A stretch of DNA of 49,666 nt. It comes from an uncultured Thermomicrobiales bacterium. GTDB lineage: Bacteria; Chloroflexota; Chloroflexia; Thermomicrobiales; UBA6265. Shown here in pieces: positions 42,605 through 49,666 of the stretch; within the stretch, counting starts at the first letter, position 1, and each line of letters starts with the position of its first letter. Both the position numbers and the translations under genes were made by a program. Location of the stretch: NCBI GenBank assembly GCA_902806405.1, contig CADCWL010000250.1, positions 1-49,666 of the forward strand, read 5' to 3'. The notes below the pieces were generated by a model. That model saw only the letters and a list, made by a program, of their open reading frames with translations, ran no database searches and was not told where the DNA came from.

Positions 42605-43209
42605 GCGAGGACTCCTTTCGTCGAGGGGACCGCGGCCGGGTCGCCCACCGCACGGCTGGCGTCGCGGAGGGCCAGGGCTCCGGCCTTGAAGATCGCCTCG
42701 GCCGCGTGGTGGGCGTTGCGGGCGCGGAGGAGGTCGATGTGGACCGTCAACGCGGCGTTGGTTACGACGGCCCGCCAGAACTCCTCAACGAGGCTGGAGG
42801 CGAAGCCAGTACCGATCGTCGGCTCCGGCATCTCGGCCGCGAAATGGAGGAAGGGCCGGCCCGAGCAGTCGACCACTACCCGCGCAAGCGCCTCGTCGAG
42901 GGGGGCGTAGGCGTGGCCGTAGCGGGCGATTCCGGCCCGGTTGCCGAGCGCCTGCCGCACCGCCTGACCGAGGGCGATGCCGACGTCTTCGACCGTGTGG
43001 TGAGGGTCCATCGCCGCGTCGCCCGCGCAGCGCACCCCCAGACCGAACCGGCCGTGTCGCCCGAGGGCGTCGAGCATGTGGTCCAGGAAGGGCACCTCGG
43101 TCGCGACGTCGATAGCACCCCCATCGAGCTCGAAGGCGAGGGTGATCTCCGTCTCGAGCGTCGACCGCTCGACATAACCGGTCCTTGCCGCCAGTTCCCC
43201 GGCGCTCAT
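42601..43209 (-). CDS. hisB: imidazoleglycerol-phosphate dehydratase
   Basis: The manganese-dependent dehydratase of step six, single-domain form. It is 202 residues from ATG 43209 ('MSAGELAARTGYVERSTLET'), overlapping hisC as ATGA. Metal-binding repeats are 'EVPFLDHMLDALGRHG', 'DPHHTVEDVGIALGQA', 'FWRAVVTNAALTVHIDLLRA' and 'RNAHHAAEAIFKA'. No HisN phosphatase domain is fused, so the phosphatase step must be done elsewhere. Confidence 0.95.
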   Translation of the reverse strand: MSAGELAARTGYVERSTLETEITLAFELDGGAIDVATEVPFLDHMLDALGRHGRFGLGVRCAGDAAMDPHHTVEDVGIALGQAVRQALGNRAGIARYGHAYAPLDEALARVVVDCSGRPFLHFAAEMPEPTIGTGFASSLVEEFWRAVVTNAALTVHIDLLRARNAHHAAEAIFKAGALALRDASRAVGDPAAVPSTKGVLA

Positions 43210-44321
43210 GCCACGGAGCCGAGGACCGTGTCCAGCTCCGACAGGAAGATGCCGTTCTCCTCCGGCGTCCCGACCGACACCCGGAGGCAATCGGCCAGGC
43301 CAAGATCCGGCCGCGAGAAGTGGCGGACGTGGACCCCTCGGGCGCCGAGGCGGCCGACGATCGGCGCGGCATCCGCGACCGGCAGGCGGACGAGCAGGAA
43401 GTTCGTCGCCGACGGAAGGGGCTCGACCCCTGGCAGCTCGGCGAGGGCATTCGCCAGCGCGTCCCGATCGGCGACGATCCGGGCAACGTTTGCGTTGAGG
43501 TAGGGGAGATCGTCCAACGACGCGATCGTGGCCGCGGCCGAGCCGGCGCCGACGTTGCCGAAGGCGGGCATCACCCGCAGGAGGTACGGCATCAGCGCCT
43601 CGGGAAAGACGCCGTACCCGACGCGCATCCCGGCGAGGCCGGCGAACTTGCTCATCGTACGCAGGACGGCGACGTTCGGATAGCGCTCCGCCAGCGGCAG
43701 GTGCGCGACCCCCGCGAACTCGGCGTACGCCTCGTCGATGGCGACCAGGCAGTTCGCCCCGGCGACCGCCCGCTCGACCGTGGCCGCGTCGAACAGGTTG
43801 CCGGTCGGGTTGTTCGGATTGCAGATGATCGCGAGCTTTGTCCGCCCGTCGATCGCCGCCGCAACGCCGTCGGCGTCCAGCGCGAAGCCGGGGAGGAGCG
43901 GCACGTCGACCACCTCCGCGCCGTGGAGCGCGAAGAGCGGTCGGTAGAGGCCGAACGTCGGCTCCGAGATAACCACCCGGTCGCCTGGCTCGATCAGCAG
44001 CATCGCGAGGGTGTTCAGGACGTCGTCCAAGCCCGCGCCCACCACCACCCGCTCGCCGGCGGCGCCCACGTAGCGTCCGAGCGCGTCCCGCAGCGTCCGG
44101 GCGTCGATCTCCGGGTAGCGATGCATCGCGTCGAGGTCGGCGAGCGCCGCCCGCGCCTTCGGCGACGGTCCGTACGGGGACTCGTTCCAGTCCAGCCGGA
44201 CCACCCGCGCGGGCCGCTCCGGCGACTCTGCCTCACGGGCGTAGACCGGCGCCGCCCGCACCACCGGCCGCACCGCCTTCTCGACGTCGAACGCGGCCCC
44301 CCGCGCCGCTACCTGGATCAC
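43206..44321 (-). CDS. hisC: histidinol-phosphate aminotransferase
   Basis: A PLP-dependent fold-type I aminotransferase, 371 residues from GTG 44321 ('VIQVAARGAAFDVEKAVRPV'), which has GGAGGG four bases upstream. The GTG at 44378 lacks a binding site. Motifs are 'RLDWNESPYGPSPKARAALA', 'GAGLDDVLNTLAMLLIEPGD', 'ICNPNNPTGN', 'VAIDEAYAEF', the PLP Lys in 'TMSKFAGLAGMRVGYG' and the C-terminal 'CLRVSVGTPEEN'. It follows hisG after a 127-base gap that carries its own -10 box. Confidence 0.93.
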   Translation of the reverse strand: MIQVAARGAAFDVEKAVRPVVRAAPVYAREAESPERPARVVRLDWNESPYGPSPKARAALADLDAMHRYPEIDARTLRDALGRYVGAAGERVVVGAGLDDVLNTLAMLLIEPGDRVVISEPTFGLYRPLFALHGAEVVDVPLLPGFALDADGVAAAIDGRTKLAIICNPNNPTGNLFDAATVERAVAGANCLVAIDEAYAEFAGVAHLPLAERYPNVAVLRTMSKFAGLAGMRVGYGVFPEALMPYLLRVMPAFGNVGAGSAAATIASLDDLPYLNANVARIVADRDALANALAELPGVEPLPSATNFLLVRLPVADAAPIVGRLGARGVHVRHFSRPDLGLADCLRVSVGTPEENGIFLSELDTVLGSVA

Positions 44322-44393
44322 GCGACCCTCCAAACACTGATTGAGATCGCGGCTAAGCCCTGTGATCCAGCAATTCACGGTCGGCGTGTCGGC

Positions 44394-44399
44394 ATCATA
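44394..44399 (-). promoter_or_regulatory. internal -10 box before hisC
   Basis: On the minus strand GCTATGAT gives a near-perfect TATGAT in the hisG-hisC gap. The -35 region is poor, so this may be a weak second promoter for hisCBHAFI. Confidence 0.45.
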
Positions 44400-44448
44400 G
44401 CGGATCGGCCGAGACCCTCGTTCCGGCCGGTCAATGGCTCCCAGCCCG

Positions 44449-45390
44449 TCAGAGCATCAGCTTCTCGAGCGACGACACCAGAATCTCCGTCGCGCCCGCG
44501 GCCCGGAGCCGCTCGATCGACTCCCAGAAGGCGTCCTCCTCGATCGCGGTGTGGACCGCGACCCAGCCCGGGTCGGCCAGCGGCACGATCGTCGGCGCCT
44601 TCAGGCCGGGGACCACCGCCCGGATGGCCGGCAGCGCTGCCTCCGGCGCGTTCATCATCAGGTACTTGTAGCGCTTGGCCGCCCGGACCGCCCTAATTCG
44701 GAGCAGGAGGCGGTCGATGCTCGCCCGCCGCACCGGATCGGCCAGCGCGTCGGGATGCGCGGCGAGGACCGCCTCCGACTCGAGGACCGTGGCGATCGGC
44801 CGCAGATCGTTCAGCATCAGCGTCGAGCCGGTCGCCGTTAACTCCACCACGGCATCGGCCAGCCCCAGCGACGGAGCGACCTCGACCGACCCGCTGAGGG
44901 TGATGATCTCCGGCGAACCGCCGAGCCCCGCGAAATAGCGCCGGGCGGAACCCGGGTAGGAAGTCGCCACCTTGGCCGCGAGCAACTCGGCCGGTTCCTG
45001 ATACGGCGCGTCGCGAAGGACGGCCACGATCAGCGAGCAGTAGCCGAAGCCGAGCGGCATGAGCTCTTCGACCGCGACGTTCTCCTCGTGGAGCAGGTTT
45101 CGGCCGACGATCCCGAGGTCGACCGTCCCCAGGGCGACGTACTCCGGGATGTCGTCGTCCCGACCGTAGAGGATCGAGAGCGGGAAGTTGCGGCAGTGGG
45201 AGAAGAGCCGCTGACCGTAGCTCTCGAACTCTAGCCCGATCGAGCGGAGCAGCTCCAGCGTATCGTCCGTCAACCGCCCGGAACGCTGGACCGCGAGCTT
45301 CAGCCGGGGCTCGCCCGGCTCGTCGCCGGCGAGGAGGGAAGCGAAGCCGGTGGCTTGGCCGGCTGCCGGGCGGTTGGCGTGGCTTGTCAT
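44449..45390 (-). CDS. hisG: ATP phosphoribosyltransferase, long form
   Basis: The committed step of histidine synthesis, 313 residues from ATG 45390. The ORF-track start at 45555 is a shadow. No Shine-Dalgarno sequence is seen before the ATG. Catalytic domain: 'LKLAVQRSGRLTDDTLELLR', 'YVALGTVDLGIVGRNLL' and the PRPP loop 'VELTATGSTLMLNDLRP'. The C-terminal ACT-like regulatory domain ('VPGLKAPTIVPLADPGWVAV' to the end) marks the long form, which is feedback-inhibited by histidine and needs no HisZ. Confidence 0.94.
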   Translation of the reverse strand: MTSHANRPAAGQATGFASLLAGDEPGEPRLKLAVQRSGRLTDDTLELLRSIGLEFESYGQRLFSHCRNFPLSILYGRDDDIPEYVALGTVDLGIVGRNLLHEENVAVEELMPLGFGYCSLIVAVLRDAPYQEPAELLAAKVATSYPGSARRYFAGLGGSPEIITLSGSVEVAPSLGLADAVVELTATGSTLMLNDLRPIATVLESEAVLAAHPDALADPVRRASIDRLLLRIRAVRAAKRYKYLMMNAPEAALPAIRAVVPGLKAPTIVPLADPGWVAVHTAIEEDAFWESIERLRAAGATEILVSSLEKLML

Positions 45391-45463
45391 GGGGGATGGG
45401 GTCCTCGACCGCGATCGGCAACGAACGACGGTCCGTCGCGGAAGAGCAGACCGGACGGCCCGT

Positions 45464-45493
45464 TGTCTACCACGCTCGCCCCACGCCGCACAA
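45464..45493 (-). promoter_or_regulatory. promoter of the his operon
   Basis: TTGTGC (45488-45493), an 18-base spacer and TAGACA (45464-45469) on the minus strand, giving a leader of about 70 bases before hisG. No histidine-rich leader peptide was seen. Confidence 0.45.
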
Positions 45494-45537
45494 GCATGGC
45501 CGACGTTCGCCCGGGGGACCCGTCCCCGCTCTCCCGC

Positions 45538-45553
45538 GCCGGGCAGGCCCGGC
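45538..45553 (-). terminator. possible terminator after queG
   Basis: GCCGGGC and GCCCGGC form a 7-base-pair stem with a two-base loop, 10 bases after the queG stop. The loop is tight and there is no T-run, so confidence is low. Confidence 0.3.
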
Positions 45554-45562
45554 AACGGGTCC

Positions 45563-46759
45563 TTACGAAAGCCCGGTCAGGGCCTGGTCGATTTCGGCCC
45601 GGACCGTCGCCTCCGGTTCGACGTGGCGCCGGCTGTCGAGGGTCTTGCGCACGCTGGCGCCACCTAGGTGCGCGAGCGCCCATGCCGCATGCCCTCGGAC
45701 CAGCGGCTCGTCGTGTCCGGTCAGCGCGGCGGCAAGGACCGGAACGTCCGCCTCGGAGCCGACGTTGCCGAGCGCGACGGCGGCGTTGCGGGCCAGCCCC
45801 CGCCGCTTCGCCCGCGGCACGGGGGTGCCCCGGTAGGTGTCCCGGAACTCGACCTCCGTGATCGTCAGCAGCCGGTGGAGCGACGGGTACGCGTTCTCGA
45901 GCGAGCGGGGAAGAAAAGCGGGGTCCGGGTCTGGCCGGGCGGCTCGGGTGTACGGGCAGACGTCCTGGCAGACGTCGCAGCCGAAGACCCAATCGCCAAG
46001 GTGCGGACGGAGCGCGACCGGGATCGCGCCCCGCTGCTCGATCGTCTGGAAGGAGAGGCAACGGGGCGTCTCGACGGTGTACGGTGCGACGATGGCGCCG
46101 GTCGGGCAGCGGTCGAGGCAGATCCGGCAGCGCCCGCAGTTCCGTGCTAGCGGCGCATCCGCCTCCAACTCCAGATCGAGCAACAGTTCGCCGAGGAGCA
46201 CCCAGGACCCGCGCCCGGGCACGATGATGCACGCGTTCTTGCCGTACCAGCCCAGCCCGGCGCGGGCGGCCACCGCGCGGTCCACGATCCGCGCCGTGTC
46301 GACGAGATGCCGGGCCTCGACCGCTCGCCCGACCAGGTCCTCGATGGCCCGGTGGAGGGACCGCATCCGCTCCTTGAGGAGGTCGTGGTAATCGACGCCC
46401 CAGGCGTAACGCGCGATGCGACCCCGCGGTACCCCGTCGTCCGGCTTCCCGGGATCGACCGACCAGTACGCGACCCCGACGGCGACGATCGAGAGCGCGG
46501 ACGCCTGGAGGTTCCGCGGGTCGGCGGAGAACCGGGCGCGGTCGGGCGTGAACCAGTCGAGCCCGCGGACCCGACCGGCCGCGATGTGCGCCTGCAGCCG
46601 GTCGGCCACCTCCGGGAAGGCTTCGGCGGTCGTGACCGCCGCCACGTCGAGCCCGTGCTCCGCGGCCAGTCGCTTGACACGTCCCGTCAGCGTCTCCCGC
46701 GGGGAGAGCAGGCGGACGGACGACGGCGAGACGGTACCGGCGGGCCGAAGATGCTCCAT
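45563..46759 (-). CDS. queG: epoxyqueuosine reductase
   Basis: The cobalamin-dependent enzyme that reduces epoxyqueuosine to queuosine in tRNA. It is 398 residues from ATG 46759 ('MEHLRPAGTVSPSSVRLL'). The ORF-track extension to 47029 runs through intergenic sequence and the GGGDF repeat of the neighbour gene. Features are an N-terminal 'DVAAVTTAEAFPEVADRLQA', the conserved 'ARIVDRAVAARAGLGWYGKN', two 4Fe-4S motifs ('CGRCRICLDRCPTGAI' and 'CDVCQDVCPYTR') and a C-terminal HEAT-like repeat ('LARNAAVALGNVGSEADVPV'). No Shine-Dalgarno sequence precedes the ATG, and a CATACT eight bases upstream suggests a leaderless message. Confidence 0.94.
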   Translation of the reverse strand: MEHLRPAGTVSPSSVRLLSPRETLTGRVKRLAAEHGLDVAAVTTAEAFPEVADRLQAHIAAGRVRGLDWFTPDRARFSADPRNLQASALSIVAVGVAYWSVDPGKPDDGVPRGRIARYAWGVDYHDLLKERMRSLHRAIEDLVGRAVEARHLVDTARIVDRAVAARAGLGWYGKNACIIVPGRGSWVLLGELLLDLELEADAPLARNCGRCRICLDRCPTGAIVAPYTVETPRCLSFQTIEQRGAIPVALRPHLGDWVFGCDVCQDVCPYTRAARPDPDPAFLPRSLENAYPSLHRLLTITEVEFRDTYRGTPVPRAKRRGLARNAAVALGNVGSEADVPVLAAALTGHDEPLVRGHAAWALAHLGGASVRKTLDSRRHVEPEATVRAEIDQALTGLS

Positions 46760-46810
46760 GGTCGAGGAGTATGCGCGATCGCGGCCCGATGCCGCAGGGA
46801 CCCCGACCAT

Positions 46811-46832
46811 CGGTCTGATGCCGATCAGACCG
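46811..46832. promoter_or_regulatory. 22-base perfect inverted repeat upstream of queG
   Basis: CGGTCTGAT and ATCAGACCG flank a four-base centre, 51 bases before the queG start. It could be an operator for queG or part of the transcription-end structure of the upstream gene. Confidence 0.45.
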
Positions 46833-46837
46833 GCGAA

Positions 46838-46868
46838 CGCCCCCGTGCCGGCATGGGGCACGGGGGCG
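46838..46868 (-). terminator. terminator after the GGGDF-repeat protein gene
   Basis: A perfect 12-base-pair stem (CGCCCCCGTGCC with its complement) has a seven-base loop and lies about 55 bases after the stop at 46923. Confidence 0.6.
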
Positions 46869-46922
46869 TCCGCTCGTTGTGCCCGGTGCAGGGCCTGCAA
46901 ATCGGGCGAACCCGGGCCGGGT

Positions 46923-47609
46923 TTAAAAGTCGCCGCCGCCGAAGTCGCCGCCGCCGAAGTCGCCGCCGCCGAAGTCGCCCCCGCCGAAGTCGCCGCCGGC
47001 ATCCCCACCGCCGACGTCACCGCCGTCACCGGCTCCCGTGTCCTCGGCGCCGGCGTCGCCGCCCTCGCCCCCTTCGCCGTCGCCGCCGCCCGATTCGTCG
47101 TTGTAGCCGGAGTCGTTGAAGAACTGGTTGGCGATCGCGCTCCCGACCATCACGCCGGCGATGCTGCTCAGGAACGAGCCCCCGAGCATGCCGCCCATGC
47201 CCATGCCCCCGATCCCGCCGCCCATCATGCCTTGGCGTCCACCGCCGAACGTCCGCTCCATCGTGCCGGGCTGGCGCATCTCGGCGCGGGTGGCAGTCCG
47301 GGCCAGAGCCTGAGGATCGTCCCCGGCCTGGGTCGCCGCCGCCCGCTCGGACTCGGGGAGCGTCTGCGTCAGCTCTTGCAGCACCGTCCGCCGCTGTTCC
47401 GGCGTCAGCTGGGCGAACGCCTCGGCGTGCGCTTGCTCCATCGTCTCAGGGGGAGCGGTCTTCAGGAGGTAGCGGTAGCGCTCAATAGCGCGCTCGTCGT
47501 CGGTCCGCGCCGTGCGCGCAGCGGGCCGGGAAGCGGGCCGAAGCGTGGTCGGGCGGCGTTGCCGCTCCGGTTGGTCACTGCCGCGGAATAGACGTTCCAG
47601 GAAGCCCAT
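46923..47609 (-). CDS. helical protein with glycine-rich GGGDF-repeat tail
   Basis: A 228-residue protein from ATG 47609 (AAGGAGATCGATC upstream). The N-terminal part is a conserved helical domain ('IERYRYLLKTAPPETMEQAH' and 'EAFAQLTPEQRRTVLQELTQ') that I recall from actinobacterial and Chloroflexota proteins of unknown role. Then come a Met/Gly-rich hydrophobic loop (GGGIGGMGMGGMLGG), one possible membrane segment ('SFLSSIAGVMVGSAIANQFF') and an acidic Gly tail ending in about five GGGDF units. No signal peptide is seen. The tail is likely disordered. Confidence 0.75.
   Translation of the reverse strand: MGFLERLFRGSDQPERQRRPTTLRPASRPAARTARTDDERAIERYRYLLKTAPPETMEQAHAEAFAQLTPEQRRTVLQELTQTLPESERAAATQAGDDPQALARTATRAEMRQPGTMERTFGGGRQGMMGGGIGGMGMGGMLGGSFLSSIAGVMVGSAIANQFFNDSGYNDESGGGDGEGGEGGDAGAEDTGAGDGGDVGGGDAGGDFGGGDFGGGDFGGGDFGGGDF
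46926..47000. repeat. 15-base tandem repeat in the GGGDF tail
   Basis: The unit GAAGTCGCCGCCGCC is repeated about five times with small changes. Each unit encodes GGGDF on the minus strand. Such repeats can gain or lose units without breaking the frame. Confidence 0.8.
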
Positions 47610-47740
47610 GATCGATCTCCTTGGTGGTGCCGGCCGGGTTGCGAAACGGATGCGCGGGTGATGTCCGCCCACTCGTGGCATTGCACGTTACATGCCCAAT
47701 GCCCGCTCAGCGGTTGTCGATCGGAGGCGCCCTGCACGGA

Positions 47741-47768
47741 GAAGGGGACCCGAACGTGGGTCCCCTTC
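47741..47768 (-). terminator. terminator after the SH3/lysozyme-like gene
   Basis: GAAGGGGACCC and GGGTCCCCTTC form a perfect 11-base-pair stem with a six-base loop, about 40 bases past the stop at 47808. Confidence 0.75.
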
Positions 47769-47807
47769 CCTCTTGGATGGAACGGTGCTTGGACGCCGCA
47801 AGTTCGC

Positions 47808-49445
47808 CTACTGGCAGACCCATTCGTTGCGGCGTCCAACCGACCACATCCAACCCGCCGCATTCGCGTTGGCCTCGGGATCGAAGATGTCCTCGTCGGC
47901 GTAGGGCGTTGTCTCCCAGGTGCTCGCCACAAACTGGAAGAGTCCATACGAGCCCGACGCGTTGACCGCGTACGGGTCGAGGCTCGACTCGCACTCGGCG
48001 ACGCGGAGCATGTCCGCCCGTGGCTGATCGTAACGGTCGGCCGCCGCGTAGATCACCCGCACGATCTCCTCCCGACTGTAGACCCGCGGCGACGCTGCCC
48101 CTCGGCGCGACGTCTCCGGCGTCGGGTCCGGCGGCATCCCGAGCGCCGACATCGAGACCCAGCCGATCTCGCCGCCGTACTCGACGCGGACGAAACCGCC
48201 TTCCATCACGCCGGTTAGCGCAACGGGGTCGCCCGCGGGGATCGTCCCCAGTTCCGGGTACGAGGCGCTCGGTCCCGAGCGCAGACTCAACCGATTGGAG
48301 GCGTAAGCCTCCCCGGAACCGGGACCGCCCACGCCGCTCGGCGCGGTCGACTCCCGCCGAGCGCGGGGCGTAGACGTCGGCTCAAGCGCCGCCATAGCGG
48401 TCGGTTCCGCCACCGCCTCCGGCTCGGACGCTAGCGGCTCGGCGAGGAGGGCGAAGTCGACCCAGCCGACGATGCCCATGAAGTCGACGGAGACGAAGCC
48501 GTTGACGTAGCTCCCCATCCGCGTCACGGTGCTCCCCGCCGGCACGGTGAAGCGCGTCTCCGAGCCGCCGACCGGCTGCGCCACCAGCGGCAGATTGACC
48601 GTCGCCGTTGCCGGTCCTCGGACCACCGGCCGCGGCGTCGCCGTCGCCTCCGGCGTCGGGGAAGGCGCCGCCGTCGGCGACGCCTCAGCGGTCGCTGCCG
48701 AAATCGTGATTGGAGTCGACTCGGCGGTGGGGCTCGACCCGGTGGCCGGGAGTGAGCCGGGCGTGCCCACCGGCTCGACCACCGTTGTCGCCTGGGCGGT
48801 CTCGACCGGCGCGGCAGTCGCCGAGGAGGGGGCGACCGCCGTCTCCGCGACGGGGGCTGGCGTGCTTGACGGTGCCTCAACGGTCGCGGTCTCGGGACCG
48901 CCGGCCACAGGCGTCGGCGCCGCCGGCGGGACGGTCGTTGCCGTCGCCGCGGCCGGCACCGTGGTCGGAGGTACCGCAACGGTCGAGACCACCGGCCCAG
49001 CGGCTTCCGCCACCGGGACCTCGGTCGGGACCGGGGCCGTCGGTTCTGGTGCTTCCGTGGGCAGCGCGGGCACCATCGCCGGGGCAACGGGCTCTGCGGT
49101 CGGGGCGTCCGCCTCCGTCGCGGGTACCGATGGGTCGAAGACCGGCAGCGGTGGTGCCGGATCGTCCTTGGTCACTATCAGCGCGGCGGCCGGTGCCCAA
49201 CCGAACGTCCCCCCGAACGTCACCGGGTAGAACCCGCCTTGGGGAGGGCCGTCCAGGGACAGCGGCGACCCCGCCGGCACGGACGCCACCACCCCAGCGT
49301 CCGCCCCCGGCGTCGCGCGCAGCTCGAACGCGGTTGCCGCCGTGGCGGACGCCGCGCTCGCCGATCGCGGCGTCGCCGCCACCGACCAAACCATTCCGAG
49401 GACCGAGAGTACGGCGCACACGCGGAGCACCGGGACACGCATCAT
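47808..49445 (-). CDS. secreted protein with three SH3b domains and a lysozyme-like C-terminal domain
   Basis: A cell-wall-directed protein of 545 residues from ATG 49445 (GAGGGGAGGGC upstream). The signal peptide covers about 1-30 (ends 'ASAASA'). SH3b-like 1 is about 38-95 ('FELRATPGADAGVVASVPAG'). A long Ala/Pro/Thr linker follows. SH3b-like 2 is about 290-345 ('VPAGSTVTRMGSYVNGFVSV'), then SH3b 3 is about 390-445 ('NRLSLRSGPSASYPELGTIP'). The last 75 residues are a transglycosylase/lysozyme fold: catalytic Glu in 'MLRVAECESSLDPYAVN', 'GSYGLFQFVASTWETTPYAD' and 'PEANANAAGWMWSVGR'. It probably cuts or remodels peptidoglycan. Confidence 0.88.
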   Translation of the reverse strand: MMRVPVLRVCAVLSVLGMVWSVAATPRSASAASATAATAFELRATPGADAGVVASVPAGSPLSLDGPPQGGFYPVTFGGTFGWAPAAALIVTKDDPAPPLPVFDPSVPATEADAPTAEPVAPAMVPALPTEAPEPTAPVPTEVPVAEAAGPVVSTVAVPPTTVPAAATATTVPPAAPTPVAGGPETATVEAPSSTPAPVAETAVAPSSATAAPVETAQATTVVEPVGTPGSLPATGSSPTAESTPITISAATAEASPTAAPSPTPEATATPRPVVRGPATATVNLPLVAQPVGGSETRFTVPAGSTVTRMGSYVNGFVSVDFMGIVGWVDFALLAEPLASEPEAVAEPTAMAALEPTSTPRARRESTAPSGVGGPGSGEAYASNRLSLRSGPSASYPELGTIPAGDPVALTGVMEGGFVRVEYGGEIGWVSMSALGMPPDPTPETSRRGAASPRVYSREEIVRVIYAAADRYDQPRADMLRVAECESSLDPYAVNASGSYGLFQFVASTWETTPYADEDIFDPEANANAAGWMWSVGRRNEWVCQ

Positions 49446-49516
49446 GGGGCCAGCCCTCCCCTCAGCGTCCCGAAGGACAACCGATATTGTTGGACGGAAA
49501 CCTACCGTCCCAAAGC

Positions 49517-49545
49517 ATCGTAACCCTATCGCTCCACCATGACAA
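49517..49545 (-). promoter_or_regulatory. sigma-70-like promoter of the SH3/lysozyme-like gene
   Basis: TTGTCA (49540-49545), exactly 17 bases, then TACGAT (49517-49522) on the minus strand. The -35 box overlaps a tandem TGACAATT repeat. A GGACGG/CCGTCC inverted repeat (49492-49510) covers the likely start. Confidence 0.6.
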
Positions 49546-49607
49546 TTGTTGACAATTAGGCAACCTAAGGCGAATAGAGGCTCAAGCGTGTGCCGCCGGC
49601 GCATGCA

Positions 49608-49637
49608 CCCCATCCATCGGCGGAGCGATGGATGGGG
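49608..49637. terminator. hairpin at the right edge of the window
   Basis: CCCCATCCATCG and CGATGGATGGGG form a perfect 12-base-pair stem with a six-base loop. It probably ends transcription of a gene beyond the window. There is no T-run on either side. Confidence 0.5.
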
Positions 49638-49666
49638 CCGGTGCTTCCCGATCTAAGGTGACTGAG

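Noticed and set aside
46926-47000. CRISPR-like array
   Set aside because: The repeats are contiguous 15-base units without spacers and they code for protein.
46759-47029. Upstream extension of queG containing 'AATSAAATSAAATSAAATS'
   Set aside because: These residues come from reading the GGGDF tandem repeat of the neighbour gene in another frame. The queG family starts near 46759.
49549-49578. Divergent promoter TTGACA followed by AATAGA on the plus strand at the right edge
   Set aside because: The -10 matches only three positions and no plus-strand gene is visible before the window ends.

Overview
The window is about 70% GC, with short intergenic gaps, frequent GTG and TTG starts, GTGA/ATGA stop-start overlaps and purine-rich ribosome binding sites. 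The gene set (a TIGR03663-type GT-C protein beside an NHL-propeller paralog, DUF503, degenerate 'QDGLDD'-type small membrane proteins, acidic low-complexity proteins) suggests a chromosomal segment of a Chloroflexota bacterium, probably of the Thermomicrobia/Sphaerobacter type. This assignment is inferred from protein style and was not checked by a search. No tRNA, rRNA, CRISPR array, insertion sequence or prophage was found.

Layout. 1-2732: two related small membrane proteins (one frameshifted, one cut by the window edge) and an ABC-2 exporter pair. 3107-5325: gamma-glutamyltransferase translationally coupled to a lipoprotein. 5537-8245: a secreted proline-rich lipoprotein, a tyrosine recombinase with a palindrome at its promoter, and a receiver-only response regulator. 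8826-11114: an MMPL/RND transporter preceded by a pho-box-like tandem repeat. 11400-15433: a decayed DUF1345 gene, a phosphoglycerate dehydrogenase carrying an N-terminal HAD phosphatase domain, and an epoxide-hydrolase-like enzyme. 15555-19190: an M24 aminopeptidase, an M20 amidohydrolase and a secreted cupredoxin-like protein. 20054-24192: divergent FAD enzymes (PYROXD2-like and DAO-like), an unknown protein and DUF503.

24259-32584: two large GT-C membrane proteins, then an ammonium transporter followed by an unlisted 44-residue membrane microprotein with a very strong ribosome binding site, then an acidic protein. 32734-37259: a flavin reductase, a gene-poor kilobase, a membrane protein and an AceE-like thiamine-diphosphate E1 enzyme. 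37575-45390: an SGNH hydrolase, a HIT protein with a Nudix-like tail, and a compact histidine operon in the order hisG-hisC-hisB-hisH-hisA-hisF-hisI. hisD is absent, and hisI carries an extra MazG/HisE-like helical region. 45563-49445: queG, a glycine-rich repeat protein and a three-SH3 lysozyme-like secreted protein.

Functionally the segment is mostly core metabolism (serine, histidine, queuosine, ammonium uptake, dipeptide and ureide breakdown) plus cell-envelope proteins. No large undescribed system was recognised. The most original items are the HAD-SerA fusion, the amt-linked microprotein, the HisI-MazG and HIT-Nudix fusions, the DUF1345 pseudogene, and several perfect palindromes or direct repeats at promoters.
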